DNA from: Actinacidiphila paucisporea
GTDB taxonomy: Bacteria > Actinomycetota > Actinomycetes > Streptomycetales > Streptomycetaceae
Assembly (NCBI RefSeq): GCF_900142575.1
Contig: NZ_FRBI01000008.1
Span: 226,222-290,221, forward strand
Reading direction: 5' to 3'
Length of the DNA stretch: 64,000 bases
Below, piece after piece: positions 49,983 to 56,505 of the stretch. A model generated the notes under the pieces. The model searched no databases and was not told the DNA's origin. It saw only the letters and a list, made by a program, of their open reading frames with translations. A program made the translations under genes and the position numbers. Position 1 is the first letter of the stretch. Every line of letters starts with the position of its first letter.

Positions 49983-50485
49983 GGCCGCGCGTGGCACAGG
50001 CGGTGACGGTCGCGGGTGTCCTCGCGCTGGCCGCGGGGTGCGGAGGCGGGGCGAGCACGCCCGAGCACGACCCGGGGGAGGTCAAGTCCCAGGTCGCCGA
50101 CGAGTCGAGAGCGGTCGCGGGCATGACGCACGTCACGGGGAAGACGACCGAGGCAGCCCCGCCGAGGGGCACCCCGACGGACATGTCGTGCGACGAGGAC
50201 AACGAGGACGGCCCCGACCGTCAGATGGCGCAGTCCTGGTCCCTGTACGGGGTGGACAACACGACCCTGGGCAAGGGGATGGCCGATCTCGCCGCAGGCC
50301 TTCCCCCGCAGGGCTGGAAGGTGGTGAAGAACGGCCCGGACTCCAGCAGGAACAGGAACCAGGAGATCCAGGCGACCCACCTGGCGACGAAGACGCAGAT
50401 CGACGTGACCTGGATGAAGGGTCTCGACGGCCACGAGCCGCTCGTCCACTTCACCGTCTACTCGGACTGCTTCCGCGCCAAGTAG
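49979..50485 (+). CDS. Predicted lipoprotein, paralogue of the preceding gene
   Basis: 168 residues from GTG 49979. A lipoprotein signal with lipobox LAAGC (about residues 17-21) places it on the outer face of the membrane. After a Pro/Thr/Glu-rich stretch it carries the same domain as its neighbour: WSLYGVDNTTLGKGM, GPDSSRNRNQEI and WMKGLDGHEPL, ending in VYSDCFRAK. A surface and a cytosolic version of one fold next to a DUF1023 hydrolase suggest an inhibitor, sensor or immunity arrangement, but this is inference only. Confidence 0.75.
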   Translation: MRPRVAQAVTVAGVLALAAGCGGGASTPEHDPGEVKSQVADESRAVAGMTHVTGKTTEAAPPRGTPTDMSCDEDNEDGPDRQMAQSWSLYGVDNTTLGKGMADLAAGLPPQGWKVVKNGPDSSRNRNQEIQATHLATKTQIDVTWMKGLDGHEPLVHFTVYSDCFRAK

Positions 50486-50550
50486 TAGCCCACCTCCGCC
50501 CGCACGGCGGACAGGGGCGCGGGGAACTGCGCGCCATGTCCCGGTGTGCG

Positions 50551-50577
50551 CCCCCCACCGGCCGGCGGGGTGGGGGG
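50551..50577. terminator. Hairpin terminator between convergent genes
   Basis: Stem CCCCCCACC/GGTGGGGGG (50551-50559 with 50569-50577) and a 9-base loop, between the lipoprotein gene and the minus-strand monooxygenase gene. Confidence 0.65.
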
Positions 50578-50603
50578 GCGGGCCCGGTGGCCCGGTGCGG
50601 GCG

Positions 50604-51959
50604 TCAGTCCGCCGGGTTGGCGGGGGAGTGGCGGGCCGCGAGGAGGGAGCGGATCGCCGGGCCGGGGCGGAAAATGGAGGACGGGCGGGCCAGCAGGTGC
50701 TGCATGTCGAGGAGTACGAGGTGGGACTCCTGGGAGACATGCGTGGCGAGCATGAGCCGGCGTACGTACCGGTTGACCAGCCCGGTGCCGGGCGGCCGCG
50801 GCCCCACCGTCTCGGGGTACATGAAGTCGCTGCCCGTGGACATCTGCCACGGCGTCGCGATGGCCGCGGCGGCCTTGCGGTAGTACGCGCGCGCCATCCG
50901 CGCGGACGCGCGGCCCTCCTCGTCGAGGGTCTCGCCGAGGGCCACCGCCTCCATCGCCCCGACGGTCATGCCCTGCCCGTAGAGCGGGTTGAAGCTGCAG
51001 ATGGCGTCGCCCAGGGCGACATAGCCGGTGGGCAGGACGCGCAGCCGCTCGAAGTGGCGCCGCCTGGCCTGCGGGTAGGTGAACTTGTGGGCGCGCATCC
51101 CGTCCAGCGGCTCGGAGGAGGCGAGGAGCTTGGCGACGTGCGGGTCGGGGAGGTTCTCGGCGAACTCGGCGAAGCCCTCGGGGTCGGTCGGGGCGTGGGA
51201 GCGGTGCCAGCCGCCGAGGGTCACCATCCAGCGGTCGCCCTCGACGGCGAAGACGGCCGCCGCGCGCTTGTCGTGCGGCGGCACCGCGGACATCAGGTAG
51301 AGCAGCCCGCCGCCGTCCCCGCCGATCCGGTCGCCCGGCGCCCGGCGCAGCACCCTGGTGGTGTAGCCGACGTCGACCTTGAGCTTGGTGACGTCGGGCG
51401 CCGGGCATTCGAGCCGCCTGAGCCAGGTGTCGGTGCGGTCGCCGCTGCGTCCGGTCGCGTCCACCACCAGGTCGGAGCGCAGGATCTCGCCGCCGTCGAG
51501 GACGACGCCGCAGACCCGCCCGGGGGAGCCGTGCAGGTCGATGACCGAGACCTGGTGGCGTACCGTCACGTTGGGGAGCGCCCTGACCCGTTGCCTCACG
51601 GTGTGCTCCAGATACGCCCGGGTCAGGCTGATGCCGAGCTTGCCGCTGCTGAACCTGGCCCGCAGCGCGCCCATCTGGTGGAAGAGCAGGTCGGAGCCGG
51701 CGTCGTAGGGCACGGCGCCGCCCTGGATCAGCTCGTCGGTCAGCCCGGGGAAGACCCGGTCGAGCACCTGCCGGCCGCTGATCAGCAGCGCGTGCGCGTG
51801 GCCGCTCTGCGGAACGCCGCGGCGGTCGCTCGCGTCGTCGGGCAGGGTGTCGCGGTCGATGACCGTGACGCGGTCGAATCTGGCCGACAGCACGGCGGCC
51901 GAGACCAGTCCGCTCATCGAGCCGCCGACGACGACCGCATGTCCACCGATTGTGCCCAC
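50604..51959 (-). CDS. FAD-dependent monooxygenase/epoxidase-like
   Basis: 451 residues from GTG 51959 (GGAGG six bases upstream); longer readings upstream lack a good site. The FAD Rossmann start VVVGGSMSGL is a GxSxSG variant, followed by DRRGVPQSGHAHAL near residue 46, DATGRSG near 160 and GDAICSFNPLYGQGM near 305, which closes the flavin site. This pattern is seen in squalene-monooxygenase-like and polyether epoxidase-like flavoproteins of actinomycetes. A possible role is epoxidation or hydroxylation of an alkene on the product. It stands alone between the lipoprotein gene and an AraC regulator. Confidence 0.88.
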   Translation of the reverse strand: MGTIGGHAVVVGGSMSGLVSAAVLSARFDRVTVIDRDTLPDDASDRRGVPQSGHAHALLISGRQVLDRVFPGLTDELIQGGAVPYDAGSDLLFHQMGALRARFSSGKLGISLTRAYLEHTVRQRVRALPNVTVRHQVSVIDLHGSPGRVCGVVLDGGEILRSDLVVDATGRSGDRTDTWLRRLECPAPDVTKLKVDVGYTTRVLRRAPGDRIGGDGGGLLYLMSAVPPHDKRAAAVFAVEGDRWMVTLGGWHRSHAPTDPEGFAEFAENLPDPHVAKLLASSEPLDGMRAHKFTYPQARRRHFERLRVLPTGYVALGDAICSFNPLYGQGMTVGAMEAVALGETLDEEGRASARMARAYYRKAAAAIATPWQMSTGSDFMYPETVGPRPPGTGLVNRYVRRLMLATHVSQESHLVLLDMQHLLARPSSIFRPGPAIRSLLAARHSPANPAD

Positions 51960-52121
51960 AGATCCTCCAGGCCTCGCGACCAACTGGACAAAGGAGTCGA
52001 CTGGACATAGGAGTCCGAGTCGATTCTTGGCCGGAGGAACGGAAGTGGCATCTCCCTGGTTGCTGGGCTTTCTACGGCGCTCGTATACCCGTGCGCGGCC
52101 AATGCATGCCATGCACGGGGG

Positions 52122-52856
52122 CTAGCAGCCGAAGAGATTGGGAACGGCGAGTCCGAGTTGCGCCCGGTCGGCTTCCACTGCCCGGAATTTCGTCGGCGCC
52201 GTCAATATCACGTCAACGTTCACAACGCTTCCCGGATCAATCTGAAACGGTCCCGCCTGGCCGACGACGACGTCGTACCTGCCGCCGCCGACCGTCCGGG
52301 AAACCGCTTCGACCATCCACATTCCCGAGGGAATGTGCGCGATGTTCCACAAGTCCGTCGAGTTGCCGCTGCGGCAGCACCGGGTGGCCTTGTGGCCGTT
52401 GAGCGACACCGGGAACGCGGCCAGATAGACGGGCTCACGCAGCAGACCGTCACCGCGCCTGGTACGCCCGGTCACCGAGCCGTACGTGAAGTGCGTCGTC
52501 TCGGCGCCCGCCACCATGTCGACGATGGAGCTGCCGAGCGAGCTGAGCCGCCGGTACTTTCCCGGCGAAACACCGACAACCTTGGTGAACCGCGAGGTGA
52601 ACGCCCCGAGGCTCGCGTAGCCGACCTCATCGGCGATGTCCGCGATGCTCCGCTCGGAGCGGAGCAGCTTGCGGCGGGCCTGCTCCATCCGTACTGCGAG
52701 CAGGAAACCGGAAGGAGTCAGTCCGGTCTCCTGGTGGAACAGCCTGGCCATGTGGCAGGGGCTCAGCCTGGCCATACGCCCGAAGTCGGCGATGGACAGG
52801 TTGCCGTCAAAGCCCTCATGAATGCCTTGAACCACCCATTCGATCTCGGTCCGCAC
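52122..52856 (-). CDS. AraC-family regulator, N-terminal HTH
   Basis: 244 residues from GTG 52856. Two HTH motifs occupy the first 105 residues (ADFGRMARLSPCHMARLF and IADIADEVGYASLGAFTSRF), the reverse of classical AraC order. The C-terminal part, about 120-244, is beta-rich with IPSGMWMVEAV and GPFQIDPGS, and resembles the C-terminus of the second AraC protein at 53984, so both may sense related ligands. It is divergent from the SARP gene, with a CGTGAC/GTCACG inverted repeat in its promoter. It is a candidate binder of the GAGCAAT motif. Confidence 0.9.
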   Translation of the reverse strand: MRTEIEWVVQGIHEGFDGNLSIADFGRMARLSPCHMARLFHQETGLTPSGFLLAVRMEQARRKLLRSERSIADIADEVGYASLGAFTSRFTKVVGVSPGKYRRLSSLGSSIVDMVAGAETTHFTYGSVTGRTRRGDGLLREPVYLAAFPVSLNGHKATRCCRSGNSTDLWNIAHIPSGMWMVEAVSRTVGGGRYDVVVGQAGPFQIDPGSVVNVDVILTAPTKFRAVEADRAQLGLAVPNLFGC

Positions 52857-52886
52857 CCGTGCTCAGCCTCCCCGTATTGGGCCGCA

Positions 52887-52904
52887 CGTGACAACTCGGT
52901 CACG
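52887..52904. promoter_or_regulatory. Inverted repeat CGTGAC-N6-GTCACG
   Basis: Perfect 6-bp arms 31-48 bp upstream of the AraC gene, in the divergent AraC/SARP region. CACGTG hexamers at 52885-52890 and 52910-52915 flank it, 25 bp apart. Confidence 0.5.
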
Positions 52905-52964
52905 ATAACCACGTGCTATGTGTGAGGTCAAGGAGTCTCAGGCCCACAGTTGTCGAACGGAACT

Positions 52965-52972
52965 GAGCAATC
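52965..52972 (+). promoter_or_regulatory. GAGCAATC motif upstream of SARP
   Basis: GAGCAATCCGGGCGATG, 80-87 bp upstream of the SARP start; the closest match is the copy before the SnoaL-like gene (15 of 17). Also lies between AraC and SARP. Confidence 0.45.
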
Positions 52973-53051
52973 CGGGCGATGCGTACGGGGTGTCCCGCAC
53001 GCACCCTTGTGGTGTCTACTTGAAAGAGCGACGGGATCTGGACGGGGGATC

Positions 53052-54014
53052 ATGCAGCTGGAATTACTGGGGCCCATTCGCTTCTGGCGGCACGGTGAGG
53101 AGGTGTCGCTCGGCCCTCCCAAGCAGCGGGCCGTGCTCGGCCTGCTGGCCGGCCGGCTCGGCGAGATCGTCAGCGTGGAGCAGATCGTCGACGGGGTGTG
53201 GGGCCGTGAGCTGCCGCAGTCCGCGGCCAGCGGCGTGCACACCTACGTGGCCGGTCTGCGGCGGGTGCTCGATCCGGCCCGCGGCCGCCGCAAGTCCGGC
53301 GGCGTCCTGGTCTCGGCGAGCGGCGGCTACAGCCTGCGACTACCGGCCGAGGCCGTCGACGCCCAGCTCTTCACCCGGCACCACACCGCCGCCCGCAGCC
53401 TGCTGGCGAACGGCCAGGCGGAGGCGGCCATCGGCCAGTTGGAGCGCGCGCTCGCGCTGTGGCACGGGGACGCGTACGCCAATGTGCCCGGGCCCTTCGC
53501 CGAGATCGAGCGAGTGCGACTGACCGAGTCCCGGCTGATGGCCGTGGAGGAGTGGGCGGATCTGCTGCTCACCGCCGGCTGGCACAACCAGGTGATCCCG
53601 GCGCTGGTCGGCCACGTCGGCCGGGAGCCGCTGCGTGAGCGGCTGCGCTCGCTGCTGATGCTGGCGCTCTACCGGTGCGGAAGGCGGGCCCACGCGCTGG
53701 GCGTCTACCGGGAGACCAGGGAGCTGCTGATGGCCGAGCTGGGGGTCGAGCCGGGTCCCGAACTGAGCGCGCTGCACGAGCAGATACTCAACGGGCACCC
53801 CGCGCTGATGCCCCGGACGGTGCCGGGGAGTGTGCAACTGCTGCGCTCGATGACGGCCGCTCCGGCGGGCGTCGAACGCTGGCAGACGGCCGATCCGCGA
53901 CCCGAGCTGCGGCCGCAGGTCAGGCAGTCCCCTGCGGCCGGCGCGGCCGCCCGCAGGGTCCCGTACGCCCGGCAGGCGGCGGACTACACCGCGGTCGCGG
54001 AGGGCTCGCGGTAG
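53052..54014 (+). CDS. SARP-family pathway activator
   Basis: 320 residues. N-terminal OmpR-type winged helix (about 1-95, LGPPKQRAVLGLLAGRLG and VHTYVAGLRRVLDP) and a bacterial transcriptional activator domain (about 97-245), the two-domain SARP layout. The C-terminal 70 residues are Pro/Arg/Ala-rich and look disordered. SARPs activate biosynthetic genes by binding direct repeats near -35. The fifth codon is TTA (53064-53066), the rare leucine codon read by the bldA tRNA, so synthesis should be tied to differentiation. Its 3' end overlaps the convergent AraC gene by 31 bases. Confidence 0.95.
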   Translation: MQLELLGPIRFWRHGEEVSLGPPKQRAVLGLLAGRLGEIVSVEQIVDGVWGRELPQSAASGVHTYVAGLRRVLDPARGRRKSGGVLVSASGGYSLRLPAEAVDAQLFTRHHTAARSLLANGQAEAAIGQLERALALWHGDAYANVPGPFAEIERVRLTESRLMAVEEWADLLLTAGWHNQVIPALVGHVGREPLRERLRSLLMLALYRCGRRAHALGVYRETRELLMAELGVEPGPELSALHEQILNGHPALMPRTVPGSVQLLRSMTAAPAGVERWQTADPRPELRPQVRQSPAAGAAARRVPYARQAADYTAVAEGSR

Positions 54015-54784
54015 CCGGTGAGCAGCTTGCGGGGGGTGGTGACGCCAGGCATCTGGTGCGGCAGGGCGAGCAGCACCGGTGGCCGGAACCACTCCGCGGG
54101 GCGAGGGGACAGGATGACCCGCTCGTGCCGCTCGGCCGTCACCGCGTCCTGGTCCCGCATGGTCAGTGCGCCCGTACAGTCCACCAGTTGGACCGGCTGT
54201 CGCCATTGTCTGGTGCGACAGCCGGCGGCACCTGGTTCCGGCAGGGTGGCCGCGTGCAGGAACCACGTGCCCGCGGGAACCCCGGTGAGCCGGAAAGGGC
54301 CCGGCGCCTCCAATACCGCGCAGACCGCTGGTCTGCCTTGGAGGATCGGGCTGTCGAACAGCCCGACGAAAACCTCCGTGCGACCGGTTCGCCACGGTCT
54401 CACATAACCCGAGACGCTGTTCCTGCCGGTGCTCGCCGGCCGCTGCGGGTGGGGCAGCGGGACCGCGGTCGCCGACTGCCGGTACTGCGTCGGCGGCAGG
54501 CCCACGGATTCGGTGAACCTGCGGGTGAAGCTGCCGATACTGCTGTAACCGACCTGCGCCGAGATGTCCGACACCTTCAGCGAGGTGTCGAGAAGCAGGC
54601 GTTTCGCCTCGGCGAGCCGGACGGCGCTCAGAAAGCGCCCCGGGGTGACCCCGGTGGTCCGCCGGAAGGAGCGCAGGAAGTGGAACTTGCTGACAAGCAC
54701 CATTTGCGCCAGTTCGTCGAGGGTGAGCGGCTCTCCGTACTTCTCCCGGATGACTGCCACTGCGCGCTGAACTATGTACTCCAT
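53984..54784 (-). CDS. AraC-family regulator, N-terminal HTH
   Basis: 266 residues from ATG 54784 (GGGAG upstream). HTH pair in the first 105 residues (LDELAQMVLVSKFHFLRSF and VSDISAQVGYSSIGSFTRRF). The C-terminal domain contains VPAGTWFLHAATL and GPFRL, related to the other AraC protein. Convergent with and overlapping the SARP gene by 31 bp, so antisense transcripts could interfere. Its promoter faces the 435-bp gap with the palindrome at 54895. Probably a ligand-responsive controller of the cluster. Confidence 0.9.
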   Translation of the reverse strand: MEYIVQRAVAVIREKYGEPLTLDELAQMVLVSKFHFLRSFRRTTGVTPGRFLSAVRLAEAKRLLLDTSLKVSDISAQVGYSSIGSFTRRFTESVGLPPTQYRQSATAVPLPHPQRPASTGRNSVSGYVRPWRTGRTEVFVGLFDSPILQGRPAVCAVLEAPGPFRLTGVPAGTWFLHAATLPEPGAAGCRTRQWRQPVQLVDCTGALTMRDQDAVTAERHERVILSPRPAEWFRPPVLLALPHQMPGVTTPRKLLTGYREPSATAV

Positions 54785-55219
54785 GAAACACTCCCAGGTC
54801 GTGAGGGTTCATTCGAAATACTCACAAACCGACGGGGCAGCCAGAGTGGCGCACGACCGCATAAGGAAGTACTCGGGTAAATCATTTATTTCGCGCCGAT
54901 TATCGGCACGCAAATAACATGTTGCATCCCAGAGTCCCCCGTGAGTTCCCGTCACGCTCTGTGCTATAGAGGCGGTGATGAACCGGTGTGGCGGAGTTGA
55001 TCCTTGCATCTCTGCGCCCCCGGTGTCTTCTTCATCCTTGCGAATCCGCCGGATCCGGCACGTATTCGCAGGTCAGCGGCTTCCAGTGGGCGTATAGACG
55101 CTCTTTAGGCGCTCCCGGAAGAATCAACGGGTGCCGAGTCGAATGCCTGACAAGGTTGTTCCGCGGCCGGCAGCGTGCGATGAAGTCAGATGCTCCACGG
55201 CAACTGAGAGGGCCACGCT
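54785..55219. other. 435-bp divergent promoter region
   Basis: Gap between AraC (minus) and the antiporter (plus). It holds an AT-rich island at about 54870-54930, the GCCGATTATCGGC palindrome, and -10-like TATAGA/TATAG hexamers near 54965 and 55093. No convincing gene. Confidence 0.6.
54895..54907. promoter_or_regulatory. 13-bp palindrome GCCGATTATCGGC
   Basis: Perfect 6-bp arms around one central base, inside the AT-rich island between the divergent AraC and antiporter genes. Likely operator; binding protein unknown. Confidence 0.5.
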
Positions 55220-56479
55220 ATGTCGAGCCATCAAGTACAACTTCTATTCGTTGACCTCGCCTTAATCGTGATCGTCGCCCGGGTGGTCGGCAGACTTGTC
55301 GCCCGTTTTGGGCAGCCTGCGGTGATCGGTGAGATCCTCGGCGGGATTCTGCTCGGTCCCACACTTCTGGGCGGCACCGTCAACACGCTCTTCCCGATGG
55401 GCGTACGCCCGCTGCTGACCGGAATGGCCGACGTCGGCGTCGCTCTGTTCATGTTCACCGTCGGCCTGGAGATCGAGAGCCGGCATCTGCGCGGCCGCGG
55501 CTGGCTGACCGCGGGCACCGCGCTCGGCTCCATGCTGGTGCCGTTTTCGCTGGGCATCGGCATGGCGTTCTACCTGCTGCACAACCACCCGGCCGACCGG
55601 CACGGCACCTTCATCGTCTTCATCGGCCTGTCGGTGTCGGTGACGGCCTTCCCGGTCCTGGCCCGGATCCTCACCGACCGCGGCCTGTCCCGCACCACGC
55701 TGGGCGGCATCGCGCTGGCCACCGCCGCCATGGTCGACGTGCTGGCCTGGACCGGACTCGCCGGGGTCCAGGCCGTCGCCGCCGAGGGCGGCCACCACTG
55801 GCGGCTGATCCTGGCCATCCCCTACCTGCTGGTCATCATCCTGATCGTACGACCGGTGCTGAGCTGGCTGGTCGGCAACGGCACCGCGCTGCGGCCGCAG
55901 AACCCCAGCGCGGTCCTCGTGGTGCTGGTCGGCATCCTGCTGTCGGCCGCGGCGACCGAGGCGATGGGCCTGCACTTCATCTTCGGCGCCTTCATCTTCG
56001 GCCTCGTCACCCCCAAGGGGACGGCCGTGCACGCCTTCCACACCGAGATCACCGACCACATCGGGCGGATCTCCGGACTGCTGCTGCCGGTCTACTTCAT
56101 GGTGGCCGGCCTCGGCGTGGACCTGCGGCACTTCGGCGCCACCCAGGCCGGCGAGCTCGGCGTCATCCTGCTGGTCGCGATGGTCGGCAAGTTCGGCGGC
56201 ACCTACGTCGTCGCCCGGCTGCTGAAACTGCCGCCCAGACCGGCCTGCGCGCTGGCCGCGCTGATGAACACCCGCGGCCTGACCGAACTGGTGATCCTCG
56301 GCGTCGGCAAGCAACTGGGCCTGTTGGACGGCCCGCTGTACTCGCTGATGGTCGTGATGGCCGTCGTCACCACGATGATGACGGGACCGCTGCTGAACCG
56401 GATCTACCACCGTCCTGTCGTGGTGCCGGAAGCCCCCAGTGTCCGCCTGCCGGAGGCCCAGGAAGTTCCGTCGGCCTGA
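55220..56479 (+). CDS. Cation/proton antiporter, CPA2/Kef-type
   Basis: 419 residues with about 12 hydrophobic segments. FGQPAVIGEILGGILLGP near residue 30, LFMFTVGLEI near 77 and LMNTRGLTELVIL near 354 are typical of CPA2 Na+/H+ or K+/H+ antiporters. A role in pH or ion homeostasis, or product tolerance, is inferred. Codon 15 is TTA (55262-55264), so its translation should depend on the bldA tRNA. It heads an apparent operon with the LAL regulator (26-bp gap) and the third halogenase, which ties it to the cluster. Confidence 0.93.
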   Translation: MSSHQVQLLFVDLALIVIVARVVGRLVARFGQPAVIGEILGGILLGPTLLGGTVNTLFPMGVRPLLTGMADVGVALFMFTVGLEIESRHLRGRGWLTAGTALGSMLVPFSLGIGMAFYLLHNHPADRHGTFIVFIGLSVSVTAFPVLARILTDRGLSRTTLGGIALATAAMVDVLAWTGLAGVQAVAAEGGHHWRLILAIPYLLVIILIVRPVLSWLVGNGTALRPQNPSAVLVVLVGILLSAAATEAMGLHFIFGAFIFGLVTPKGTAVHAFHTEITDHIGRISGLLLPVYFMVAGLGVDLRHFGATQAGELGVILLVAMVGKFGGTYVVARLLKLPPRPACALAALMNTRGLTELVILGVGKQLGLLDGPLYSLMVVMAVVTTMMTGPLLNRIYHRPVVVPEAPSVRLPEAQEVPSA

Positions 56480-56505
56480 CGGCCAGAGCACGGGGAGGAG
56501 CACCG

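Noticed and set aside
54988..55254. Possible 88-codon gene upstream of the antiporter
   Set aside because: Overlaps the antiporter start in another frame, lacks a good ribosome site and shows no coding bias; the region reads as promoter.
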